Below, piece by piece: positions 24,364 to 36,254 of a stretch of DNA of 64,000 nt; the first letter of the stretch is position 1; each line of letters begins with the position of its first letter. This DNA is from Salminus brasiliensis (taxonomy: Eukaryota > Chordata > Actinopteri > Characiformes > Bryconidae), in contig NC_132881.1 in the NCBI RefSeq assembly GCF_030463535.1, positions 7,804,526 through 7,868,525 of the forward strand. Direction: 5' to 3'. The translations under genes and the position numbers were made by a program. Under the pieces are notes generated by a model that saw only the letters and a program-made list of their open reading frames with translations, was not told where the DNA came from and did not search any database.

Positions 24364-26702
24364 AGAGGACAGACAGAGTCTTCGTCAACGCAGCAGAAAA
24401 ATGCCAGAGTTCTGTGAAAGTGCCTCACTGCTGAAGCCATAAGCCTTGAAGCGGTGCTGTATTCTCTATGCAGTCATCGCATCTCCTTTACCTCCAACAA
24501 GCGAACAATTATGTAATTTAAACTCTCATACACTGAGTTGCCAGATTATTAGGTCCTCTACCTTCTACTTACACTTACTCGACATTCGTATCTGAAACCC
24601 AGACCATATATGTGCACTTTGTAGGTATATAATTGACTGACATTAGCCCATCTGTTGCTGGACAGTTTGGCAGCTCCCACTTTACCTTATTAAAAGAAAT
24701 TACCATATGACCACTGCTGAAGAGATATTAATTGGGTGGTGATATAGTAAGTACACAGTAACACTGCTGTGGTTTTTACACTGTGGCTGTGGTTTTTACA
24801 CATCTCAGTGTCACTGTTGGGTTGAGAATAGTCTACCTACCACATATATCTAGCCAGTAGTGGTCCTATGGTCAGAGACTGGTTACTGATGGTCCACTAC
24901 CACCATTTGATCTATTTATATCGATGGAAAGGGTAGAGGGTGGCTAAAAGAAACTGTGACCGCGACAGATGGGCTGCAGACAGTAACTATTTATCTACAA
25001 AATGCACCTAAACAACTGAAATCCAAAGTTTGGAATGTTTTCAGTAAACAAAACATTTATTTTCCAATTAACGTATAAAATTATTCAAATATTACATGTT
25101 TTAAAAAATTGTTTTGAAGCTGAAAAAATATATCTTACGCAAAATACCCAGAATAATGAAGTTTATAGATATTTTAAATAATTAAGCTATTATTTTCAGC
25201 TATAAATAAATAGTATTCAGAATATCATATCTGTTTCAAGGGTGCTGATCAAATTCCATGTCAGAAAACCTGACAGAAACAACAGAAAATTACAAGATGT
25301 TATTTACCTTTTTACTACTAGTTCCCAAAATACTTAATAATACATATTATTGAATAAAGAGTCAAAATATAAATACCTGGCATGTAGTTTAAAGTTAAAT
25401 CTATTTAAATATTTCAACTGAAAAAAAAAAGTATTGATATTAATAATTATTTCCAATCTTTTGAACAGTCATGTATATGCTAAGTATGCCTGATAAAATG
25501 GCAAGTAAGTGTAGGTAAGTTCTATGTATATAAAATCTGGCATCTTCGTGTATGGTGTCACTCAGCCATAATTCTGTGTGAGTGGTGGGAAATTCCAGTC
25601 ACTGAACTGTACACTGTGATACAGTGATATGGGCAGCAATGACTGGACTTGGCCTCCCTTACTGTACACTGATCAATTCTGTTCTTTGCCGTCTCGGTTT
25701 TTATGCTTTATCATGCCACAAATTAGGTACATGTCCACAGATGTCTTGTTTGAAACCTGATTTGGCTGTGGTCAGGTCTTTAAGGTGACAGGCATGGAAT
25801 AAGTGCCAGTAGTGAACTTAGAGTTTTACATTTGACTGATGAAGAAAGAGCCTGCTTGCATGTTTTAGCTAGAAGTGAGCCATTGCACATTATAACACTG
25901 AAATCACTAACATAGTTGTCACTATGGAGCCTGTTAGATGTGAAATACTGTATATATAAATATATATTTGTCATATATCTCTAATAACTGTAGCTGTGGG
26001 AAAATAAAAACAAATGCTAATTTGTGTCCCAATGATATTACATTTACAAACAGGTATGTTTGGTAAAACAGGTAAACAGCATTGTAGACATGTCTTTCAA
26101 CATGTCAGAGAAATAACATAGAACCTCTCTGCACTTAGAAAACCTGAAGCTGATCCAAGCCTTCTATGAGCCCACTACACTTGGCTTTGCAATATAATCA
26201 TTCAAGTGCTATTTTTGTATTTATGTGCATATTTATTTAACTTACTTTTTGATCTCATGCTTGCCACATGTATTTTTTTGCAAATTATTAATACTATAAT
26301 AATTAAAAGTTGCAGTTGTAGGATCCCACTACATTCACTTGAAATTTATAAACATAAACATTATTTGGACACATTTATCATGATTTCTAGTACAGAATTG
26401 ACATTGCAGTTGCAGGCTTCCACTACATAGGCTCTGCCATTGCCTGGACACATTCTACCTGCTGAAATATTTGTAATATTTTACGTCACATATTTATCCG
26501 AATTTCCTAAAGATTGACTAAATGTAAACCAGTAAACTATTACAATGTTCTTAATGTGAAAAGCAGATTCTAGTCATCATATTTTATATAGCTATCAGCC
26601 AATTATTATAATTTATATTTATAAAATATATTTTTTAGAATGGCACCCAAATCAGGAAAATCACCCTTAAGCCATTAGGGGACATCATGAAATCAGCTTT
26701 TT
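24364..26702. other. 3' UTR of the second calpain and convergent intergenic DNA
   Basis: After the TGA at 24361-24363 there is no further coding exon before mrpl14, which is read from the other strand. AATAAA words occur at 25205 and 25353, so the real poly(A) site is undecided. A degraded interspersed repeat lies at about 24528-25010. The rest is AT-rich with nothing I recognise. Confidence 0.5.
24528..25010. mobile_element. Degraded fish interspersed repeat (MITE-like)
   Basis: Words such as ACTGAGTTGCCAGATTATTA, CCATCTGTTGCTGGACAGTT, TCAGTGTCACTGTTGGGTTG and GAATAGTCTACCTACCA follow each other in the order I recall for a common non-autonomous fish DNA repeat. The match is from memory and the copy is heavily mutated. 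A shorter piece (CCATCTGTTGCTGGACAATT) recurs near 39336. Confidence 0.4.
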
Positions 26703-26708
26703 TTTATT
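26703..26708 (-). terminator. Candidate poly(A) signal of mrpl14
   Basis: AATAAA on the minus strand, about 92 nt downstream of the mrpl14 stop codon and the first such hexamer after it. Confidence 0.6.
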
Positions 26709-26799
26709 ATTACAACAAATACTTTTATAAGCAACTACAAAAACAAATGGTGGTGAAGGTTCCCAGTGCCGTCTCCAGCAATAGCGCACAATGCAAAAC

Positions 26800-27434
26800 C
26801 TAAACAAATCGTTGAGCAATAGCTAATACTTTGGAATAATCCCCCTCCCTACTGCGCAAGTGTGTAGGTATAGGAGCCTTAATCCTCGTTCCTGTGGGGT
26901 TCCCATTCTCTTCTAACAAAACTACGTTGTTTGAATCGAAGCGAGCCGTCATTCTCTTTCCGGGCATTTTGTGTCCCACGATCAATGCTTTCTTTTTCTG
27001 TCCCTTGATGGCCAGCAAGACCATATCGCCAACTTTCCCCACGTTGTTCTTGGTGTATACATGAATAACTTTAGGAGGCCGGTGGTAGGGAGTGTTTCCC
27101 AGAGAGCTGTTGTCGACCACCCTTACTCGAGTTAACTTCTGAATAGCTGCCGCTGCTGCTGACACACTGAAAAAAACAGGAATATCTTGTGATCCAAATT
27201 CAACAGAACCCAGAAGTACACATAACAGAGAGCCTTTCCGAAGCTTCGCAACAAAATGCAAAGCAGATCAAATGTTTCTGCATTCGTTAATACAGATTAC
27301 AGCTGTGATATCAATGGAGCTTTATTTTAACTATCAACACCTCACTTAATATTTTACCTGAAAGACCTGCAGTGTGCTGCTGCTGCTGCTGCTGCTACTA
27401 CTGGTATCTTGGGAAGCATCAAGGAAAAGGCCAT
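26800..27434 (-). CDS. mrpl14: Mitochondrial large ribosomal subunit protein uL14m (MRPL14)
   Basis: Two coding exons on the minus strand: 27434-27358 (ATG) and 27166-26800 (stop TAG), with a 191-bp GT-AG intron. They join in phase to 147 residues; the human protein has 145. The protein is a core rRNA-binding component of the mitochondrial 39S subunit, related to bacterial L14. Motifs include [53 protein letters not shown] and the C-terminus [11 protein letters not shown]. The first 30 or so residues form an arginine/alanine presequence with one run of seven alanines (all GCA codons) and another of five. The frame read upstream of 27166 as one open frame is intron and should not be included. 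The start codon follows an acceptor at 27441, so a 5' non-coding exon exists, probably at 28762-28905. The gene is convergent with the calpain to its left. Confidence 0.96.
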
Positions 27435-27779
27435 GTTGATCTGCTGAGAAACACATTCAAATATATTACCAAAAATTATAAAGACTGCACCAAAAATCTC
27501 TACTTTCCTGAATAACACAAATATGGTCTCAGCTGGAAGAGCACCTGGAATCCTATCAGGGCAATCTTTTCAGTTTGTCAGCTTTATCATTTTACTAACA
27601 ATAACGATGACTGGAACCATATATGAAGCATGAAGAAAATAAAGTTGGCACACAGGCAATAAATTTAGCTTCAACTACTAACCATCAGCATATCTGGCTC
27701 TTATCATTTTGTCCCTACTTTTCCTTACATGGTCTGTAAACAGTGCTCTTAAATGACCTACACACCGATTAAAAGATGT

Positions 27780-28019
27780 GGTGGCTGGTGTGGTGCAACA
27801 GATAACACCACTACCTGTCAGTGAGCTACCACACCATGTGGGAGACTGGGGTTCGATTCCTGGTCTGGGTGACTATGCTGTGCTGTGCTGCGCTACACCA
27901 ATAAGAGTCCTTGGGCAAGACTCCCAACACCACACTGACCCACCTCTGTAATACGAGTAACCTTGTAAGTCACTCTGGATAAGAGCGTCAGCTAAATGCC
28001 ATAAATGTAAATGTAATGT
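27780..28019 (+). mobile_element. tRNA-derived SINE
   Basis: The 5' part looks tRNA-like, with an A-box-like GTGGTGCAACAGAT and a perfect B-box GGTTCGATTCC at about 27851-27861. The 3' tail CACTCTGGATAAGAGCGTC...GCTAAATGCCATAAATG is the same as the end of the LINE-like repeats at 47924 and 43305. That fits a SINE that borrows its partner LINE's 3' end. It lies in the mrpl14 5' UTR intron, antisense to that gene. Confidence 0.75.
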
Positions 28020-28761
28020 GGGCTTAAGGCAACTGCAGCTGATTCAATTCATATATTTGGACAAAGCCCTCAGATGTATGTGATTATTTTCTCATTTGAA
28101 GTGGCTGGTGGTCTTGCTGTTTATGTCTTATCTGCAGATGAAAGCAAGCTATGAGCCCAGAGACCAAGGGCCCTGGAAATCAAGCACCGGCCCAGTCAGT
28201 AATGCATCTCTGGTAATCACATATACAGATATTTATTCATTAAATATAAATTCTATATTAAGGTCTTTGCCACCAGCACACAGACTTCACTATCTGATCT
28301 AACTACTGATGAACTACTAATGACTGACAGGTGCATTTTGGTGTCAATTTTCCTTTCAAAGAATCATTAATTACTACAGTTTAGTGTTCCCATAAAATGT
28401 ATGAATACCCTACGTTGCCCACCTTGCAGGGATCTGTCAGTGCACTAGGGGTGACTGGCAAAGGCAGACGTGCAGAGCAGGAGGGTTTCCAGGACTACTT
28501 ACAATTTCTTGCTTAGAAAAGCAGTGTTTTTTTTTTTTATATGTGGACAAAAAACATGTACAATATGTAAATATACAAATTAATCACGATATTAGTTATT
28601 GCACAGCTCGTGATAAACAGACGTAGCCAGCTAGCAGAGCAAGCCAGCCTAACTAGTGTTAGCTAAGCTATCCTAGCTAGTGAACTTGACCGCTGGACCC
28701 AGAGGACACCACAAACACCCCGAATCGCCCTCGTTACCATATAAATAAAGACCTCATTTAC

Positions 28762-28894
28762 CAGCTAGCTAGTTGTTTTCCCCGTCCAAGTCAAACACAG
28801 GACCGGAGATTTCCCATGTCACGTTGTGCTTCTTCGCCCCAGTGGTCACGTCAATGTGAACCCTGTAGAGGAACAGCCCTCCGCTCACTGGCCG

Positions 28895-28905
<11 letters not shown>
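28762..28905 (-). promoter_or_regulatory. mrpl14: Probable mrpl14 promoter edge and 5' non-coding exon
   Basis: On the minus strand, AATGGCGGCC (28899-28890) resembles the YY1 element often found at start sites of ribosomal and mitochondrial genes. Downstream sequence is CpG-containing and runs to a donor CTG|GTAAAT at 28762/28761. That could splice to the acceptor at 27441, six bases before the mrpl14 ATG. The exon holds several short upstream ATG frames. It also holds one open frame with no ATG of its own, containing VHIDVTTGAKKHNVTWE and ending TAG at about 28772-28774. Its codons look protein-like, so a coding exon of another gene cannot be excluded. Confidence 0.45.
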
Positions 28906-30319
<1,414 letters not shown>

Positions 30320-31009
30320 CAGTTTTTATGTTGAACATTGGCCATTTAAAAAAAAAATTATGGAGCATTTTGACTTCAACAAAGGACAAAACTGAACTTG
30401 TCTAAGACCATCACTTGACTGGAACCATATAACTATGAGTAAATAACTAAATACAATAAGTGTAGCTGTGACCTATTAAATCCAGAGTCATAAATGCCAG
30501 AATAATCATGAGCATATTAAAGTTACATATATTTTCCATTGTTATTTTATTATTATGAGAGTTTTACCACTGTGCCCAGACAATACAGCAGCCCGCATAG
30601 TAGCTCAGTAAAGTGCTTAGCCTGTACCAGAGCTGCAGTGGTGCCCATCACCCAGAGTTTGTAGGTGTAGTAGTGTTACCACAGATTCCTAGAACAGTCA
30701 TTACTTATCAATCAAGCAGCAGTGCTGTGACTGAGGACCTCCTCGGTGCTTCATTGATTCTGGAATGATCCAGAGTGTTTCTCAATACCAAGAATGCAAA
30801 GAATGGAGTTACTTTGCAAGAAAGAACTTGCATAAAATGGAGGAGACACCTTCTGAAAAGAGATTGAGGTGTTAAATCTCAATCATCAGAGCTGTCTCTT
30901 GAAGAAAGTTGAAGAAAATACACCAAATGAAAGGTCTCAGTGACTGGGTTGCTTCTTTTTTATTTATTTCAGATGTAAAGACACTCTTTGGGCAAATATT
31001 ATACTTAAT

Positions 31010-31320
31010 TAAATGAGGAATTTGTTATGAACTGGAGATATAAGATTTCATGGGAACATGTGTGTATTCTTGCTGTAACATTGGGAACCTCTGGGAAAGG
31101 CTCCAAAGCATCTCAAAACATATTTCTAGACAGAGAAAAGGCCTCTACCCTCGCCAAACCACAACTCTTATACACCTCTAAGCTGCCAAATATTATTGGG
31201 CATGGTTTGGAACACTTAGTTTTGCTGAGAGGAACTGTGAAGCATGGTGGAGGCTGTATTGCCTCCCAAGGCCCTGGGAACCTTATTTGGTTGCCTGACC
31301 TTTACAGTGACCTTTACAGT
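31010..31320 (+). mobile_element. Possible Tc1-like transposase relic
   Basis: The words GGAACTGTGAAGCATGGTGG (from 31220) recall the Tc1-family core translated as VKHGGG. The surrounding frames are broken, and the flanks show no clear terminal repeats. Weak evidence. Confidence 0.3.
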
Positions 31321-31718
31321 TTCTGATGACTTACACAGTGGCATTTTTTCTTTGCAATCCTGTCAGTTGTCTAAACAACCACTAAACAGCAAAGAGCAGT
31401 GTGGATGGTACATTAGCATAGTTACAGCCTGAGCAGCCCATGGTAAAACAGAAATGACCGCGTTTATGTTCATCTCAACATCTCCTGTGCCGTCTCTGCT
31501 GGAATGAATCTAAAAGCAAGGGCAGATGGGTGAAACCCACAGTGCCCAGCCGGGAGGAGTTACATAAACAAACCGTACTATTACAGGGTTAATTCCCTCT
31601 CAGAAGACAGAACCTTTCTTTTACAGACTGTTTCCCAGCCTTCCCTGATTGGTAACAAATGTCTGCTCATAGTTAGGCATGCCTGCCCCCTACAGGCTGT
31701 CTATATATATTTTTTTTA

Positions 31719-31761
31719 AACAGACATACAGTACATGTACATGTACAGTGCATGTCTGTTT
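31719..31761. repeat. Imperfect 43-bp palindrome
   Basis: AACAGACAT...ACATGTACATGTAC...ATGTCTGTT: the two halves pair with about two mismatches around an alternating ACATGT centre. No known role. Confidence 0.7.
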
Positions 31762-32939
31762 ACAGGCCCCATATAATAGAAAACATAATTTCTTCATTTT
31801 TTAAACATTTCATATTCTTTATAAACATAGATATGGGGTTTAGATGCACCATTCACCCACCACACACTTTTAAATATCCCAGATAGTCAAACTAGGCTGC
31901 AAGAACAGCTAATGTTGAATCCAGTGTTTGCCTGATAAGTCTACATCGGTTAAGCTCCATTGTTTACGCAGGCCCAGACTTAATGGATAAGACACACACA
32001 GGACAGCCAAATATCAGGCACAGTAATAAAAAACAGCAGAGTGAGTTAGCATCAATGGCCAAACCAGAATTCTCCAGTTACAGTCAACAAAGCTGTCTGC
32101 ACCAGGTGTGATAGACAGAGCATTAGAAATGGACCTTTCATAGGAATCCACCTTTGCCACAAGTCAGTTTGTGACCCAAGTTCTGCGGGTGGGCCCTCCT
32201 AACTCTTAACTTCAGATTCAGAAGGAAACAAATGTGACGTGGCTTTTTGATAATATCTGCCTAATTTACACTCAGTACACCTTCTAGACCCCAGATGGCT
32301 TCCTCAGCAGGCACAGAGATGCCACTAGGTGAGCAGCTGGCACACTCAGCATGACTATAGCATGAATACGACCCAGGAACAAGAGGCTGGTACGGGCTGT
32401 CATCTCCCAGCCTAGTCAGAAGGATGGCCACTCTGCACCCTTCAGTGGAAGGCCTCAGCTCGGGGGTGGGGGTTGAAATGGGGCCACCAGGGCACTCCTA
32501 GGGAAGGATCTTTTACTGGTGCTGAAGGAGGGTGTCTTCTTGTTTCTTGTTACATCTACAGTCCACACCGGAAACAGAATGGTCCTGATGATTATCCACA
32601 TAATAGCATTAGCACATATAGCATTGTTCCTCATTCTTACTCATAACAATAGTGGAACCCCTTTTTGGTGCTGTATAGTCATATTTTTCATCATAATCAA
32701 TAATATGATCAAATAGTTTTAGTGATATGCTTGTATAGAAGCTTTAAAAGAAACATTGAAGAACCTGTTTTTCCTTTAATAAATACATTTGTTACCAGAC
32801 GCACACACAAACACATGGCACCCAATTCATAGAAATTCATAGATTCTCTGATTCCTTCCATCACTGACTACCCCCCTGCCCAGAGCCTGTTAATGCCACT
32901 CTGTATTTTACTGTAATATCGTTGTTATTGAGCTGTTGT

Positions 32940-33520
32940 TGTTACAATTATAATCAATAATCATTTTTATCCACACAGCATGTTTCATACAAAAATGTTT
33001 TACAGAGTGCTATAAAAGAATAAGAGTGATAATAAACAGTGTTAATTAAACATGCAAGAAACTGGCAAGACTAAGAAGACATAAGAATAAAAGTAAGGTA
33101 GAATGAAAATAAACAGAAAATCTAACTACAAAATATTCATTTAATATTACAATAATTTAATACATAAACAGGAGTAACATGAAAAGCAATAATATCAATA
33201 AAAGTAAGTAGAATCAGAGAACTCATTGAGGTTATAATAATATGAAACTGTAAAATGAGTATAAATCCAAAGTAAAATGAAAATAAAATAAAAAATATTT
33301 TTCTTTTAGGTTTATGGCTATCTAATAATAAGCAATTAATTTAATAGCATTCATCAAACGTAACATAATAATAACGTAATAATATTGAACTGTACAATTA
33401 AAATAAAAATGGTCAAATAAACTAAAAGGGAAATTAATACAAATAATAATAGTAATAATAAATAATAATAAAATGTAATTAATTATAAAAGCAACAATAT
33501 ATAATGTTAGTAATCAATGT
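32940..33520. repeat. A-rich interspersed repeat; diverged relative of the 35-36 kb array unit
   Basis: The left part (GCATGTTTCATACAAAAATG...TTTTACAGAGTGCTATAAAAG) looks like an old fish retroelement tail. From about 33170 it shares long ordered blocks with the 35013-36254 units: AATATCAATAAAAGTAAGTA, ATAATATGAAACTGTAAAAT, TTGAACTGTACAATTAAA, AAAATGGTCAAATAAA, TGTAATTAATTATAAAAG and AATGTTAGTAATCAA. It has many more differences than those units have among themselves. Confidence 0.7.
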
Positions 33521-33589
33521 AAGTAAAAGACAAATTTTTTAAAGTATATTATCAGATGAATTAACAATTTATTAAACCAATAATATGAA

Positions 33590-34018
33590 TTATTATTATT
33601 ATTATTATTATTATTATGCACTTTTTCCTTGTGGTCACTAAACTCAGCGTCCGTTTTCTTATCACTCCGGAGGCATTTGTTCCCACAAAAAGCTGAATGA
33701 CCACACACACACACACACACACACTTCCGGGACAAACTGGGTATCTTTCCCTGGCATCTGAGGAGAGCCTGTGTGAGGAAGGAGGAGGAAGAGGAGGAGG
33801 AGGAGGAGGATCTCCTGCACAGACATGTTCAGCAACCCCTTCAGTGAGGAGTCCCAGTAAAACAAGCGGTCCCCTCCACACTGGGAGCACCCTGAAGACC
33901 CCAGGACTGGACTTTTTTTGGAAGAGGAGTGTGACGTGACGAGCAGTGTCAATTTCTGCTGTCCCACAAACCCTACACACACCCCACCCCACCCCACCCC
34001 ACACACACACACACACAC
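33590..34018. repeat. Cluster of simple repeats at the lrrfip2 promoter
   Basis: (ATT)n at 33590-33617; (AC)n at 33702-33724; a GGA-type polypurine run at about 33779-33811; four CCCC blocks separated by single A at 33982-34000; then (AC)n to 34018. They sit immediately upstream of and within the presumed first exon region. Confidence 0.9.
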
Positions 34019-34205
34019 GGCGCTGTTGGAGCGAATAGGCCAGTAGCGTCAGCTAGCCAGGTCGCTAGCTAGCTGTTTCAGGCAGCGCTAGTCTGAACCG
34101 CTCTGGCCGCGGCGGTCTTTGTGGGATTTGGGGTGACACTGCGCTTTTCAGGACAACCCTGGACTTGGGACTTAACCGTGTGATTCAGCAGGAGTTTGAG
34201 AAAAG
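33720..34205 (+). promoter_or_regulatory. lrrfip2: Probable lrrfip2 promoter and 5' non-coding exon
   Basis: This is a CpG-containing stretch (for example CGGCGCTGTTGG and GGCCGCGGCGGTC near 34019-34115) with an ETS-like CACTTCCGGG at 33722-33731. It ends in a good donor, GAGAAAAG|GTAAAT, at 34205/34206. The lrrfip2 start codon at 44878 lies inside an exon that begins at an acceptor (44836), so a non-coding first exon must lie upstream. This is the best candidate by composition and donor, but the start site is not shown. Confidence 0.5.
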
Positions 34206-34294
34206 GTAAATGCTCTACTTTGGACCGTCTTGGAAGCTCTAAAGTAAGTAGAAGTCCTGGAAGTGGGCGGCGGTAATGGGTTTAGGGCGGCATT

Positions 34295-34439
34295 GGTGGC
34301 GGATCCAGGTCCATGGAGTAGAAATCCACCCCAGGATTGTGTTCCAACCGCCTGGGCAGCGCTGCGCTGCAGCGCTGCCCAGGCGGTTGGAACACAATCC
34401 TGGGGTGGATTTCTACTCCATGGACCTGGATCCGCCACC
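34295..34439. repeat. Perfect palindrome: 71-bp arms, 3-bp spacer
   Basis: 34295-34365 and 34369-34439 are exact inverse complements as far as I can check by eye, around GCT. The arms run from GGTGGCGGATCCAGGTCC to GGCAGCGCTGC. Both strands therefore give the same translated frame, so apparent ORFs here are artefacts. It lies about 90 bp downstream of the presumed lrrfip2 exon 1 donor. Confidence 0.95.
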
Positions 34440-35012
34440 TCTACGGAGCGGCATGGAAAACCGAGCTGGCTAGCGTCTCTGCTTTTTTTAACGTAGCCAC
34501 CTTACTTCATAGTCTTCCTTAGCTCAGCCAGCTAGCTCTATTTATATTCCAGCTGCTGTGACTAAGCTAGGTTAGCTCACCGTGTGGTTTAAAACCCCAT
34601 CGGCTGACACAGCCAGTAGTCATGTTGTTATTTCAGTCCGGGTTGGGCCGGGTGGTGAAGTCCTTCCTCAAGAGCTGCCTGGTTTTCCAAACGAGTCCCA
34701 GGGAAGCGGCAGAAATGCTAGCCTGCTATATTTAGCCTGCCTTGTCCCGCAGAGACAGTTGTCTCTGACATGTCAAGTTATTTTCTAAAAAGTTCCCTCA
34801 TAAATACATTAAATTCGGCCCGTTTCTGAATAAACCGGGTCCGGTTAGTTAGGCGGAACCAGCAGCGGTTTCTCTTATGACAGGACACTATAGGGTGAAC
34901 ACTGGAGCTAGTTAACTAATGGAGACCCCTATAAAACTTCCACAGAAGACTTTTTAATATAATAATAATAATAATAATAATAGAAAAATAAGAATAAAAA
35001 ATAAGGCATTAT

Positions 35013-36254
35013 TTAATTAACCCTTTAAAGCCAAGTGTGTTATATTTAATTCCATATTTGAGTTGGCCATCTGTTGTTTTGAGGCCTCTGCAACATCAGT
35101 GTAATTATTAATAATAAAAATTAAAATTAAAATGATGATGAATTACCTCAAATAATATTTATATAAAATTGTTACATTTTTAAAAATATTTGGCAGTGAC
35201 AAATATTTTTATAATATCAATAAAAGTACGTAGAATCAGAGAAATCGTTGAGTTTATAATAATATGAAACTGTAAAATGAGTATAAACATAAAGTAAAAT
35301 GAAAATAAAATTAACAAAATATTTTTGCAATTAATTTAATGATAAATGTAACATGGAAATGCGAGTTTATAATAATATTGAACTGTACAATTAAAGTAAA
35401 AATGGTCAAATAAAATAAAAGGGAAATTAAATAGGGAAATTAATCTACTACTACTACTACTACTACTAATAATAATAAAATGTAATTAATTATAAAAGAT
35501 ACAAACTATAATGTTAGTAATCAAAGAATAAAAAAAGGTATTAATTAATTAACCCTTTAAAGCCAAGTGTGTTATATTTAATTCCATATTTGAGTTGGCC
35601 ATCTGTTGTTTTGAGGCCTCTGCAACATCAACTTCAGTGTAATTATTAAAATAAAAAAAATTAAATGATGATGAATTACCTCAAATAATATTTATATAAA
35701 ATTGTTACATTTTTAAAAATATTTGGCAGTGACAAATATTTTTATAATATCAATTAAAGTACGTAGAATCAGAGAAATCGTTGAGTTTATAATAATATGA
35801 AACTGTAAAATGAGTATAAACATAAAGTAAAATGAAAATAAAATTAACAAAATATTTTTGCAGTTGATTTAATGATAAACGTAACATGGAAATGCGAGTT
35901 TATAATAATATTGAACTGTACAATTAAAGTAAAAATGGTCAAATAAAATAAAAGGGAATTGAATAGGGAAATTAATACTACTACTACTAATAATAATAAT
36001 AAAATGTAATTAATTATAAAAGATACAAACTATAATGTTAGTAATCAAAGAATAAAAAAAGGTATTAATTAATTAACCCTTTAAAGCCAAGTGTATTATA
36101 TTTAATTCCATATTTGAGTTGGCCATCTGTTGTTTTGCGGCCTCTGCAACATCAACTTCAGTGTAATTATTAAAATAAAAAAATTAAAATGATGATGAAT
36201 TACCTCAAATAGTATTTCTATAAAATTGTTACATTTTTAAAAATATTTGGCAGT
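35013..36254. repeat. Tandem array of a ~525-bp AT-rich unit, about 2.4 copies
   Basis: Units begin with TTAATTAACCCTTTAAAGCC at 35013, 35545 and 36069; the third is cut off near TTTGGCAGT at 36254. Copies differ by scattered substitutions and by the length of an internal (ACT)n/(AAT)n tract (about 35446-35476 and 35983-36002). An older, diverged relative lies at 33170-33520. Confidence 0.95.

Larger units (their letters stand above)
30320..33560. other. Intergenic DNA between divergent mrpl14 and lrrfip2
   Basis: No coding exon recognised. It holds a probable transposon relic near 31010-31320, a short palindrome at 31719-31761, and an A-rich repeat from about 32940 to 33520. The remainder has no structure I can name. 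Confidence 0.5.

Noticed and set aside
27167-27261. N-terminal extension of mrpl14 reading [10 protein letters not shown]
   Set aside because: It is intron read-through. A clear acceptor lies at 27167-27168, and the true first exon at 27358-27434 joins in phase and gives the expected length.
27780-27880. A tRNA gene
   Set aside because: A- and B-box-like words are present but the cloverleaf is not, and it continues into a SINE body and tail.
33561-34018. Open frames of 118 and 151 codons on the minus strand
   Set aside because: They are dominated by translated (AC)n, GGA and ATT repeats and read through the lrrfip2 promoter region.
34172-34522. Several overlapping open frames on both strands with identical translations
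   Set aside because: They are produced by the perfect palindrome at 34295-34439; no gene is implied.
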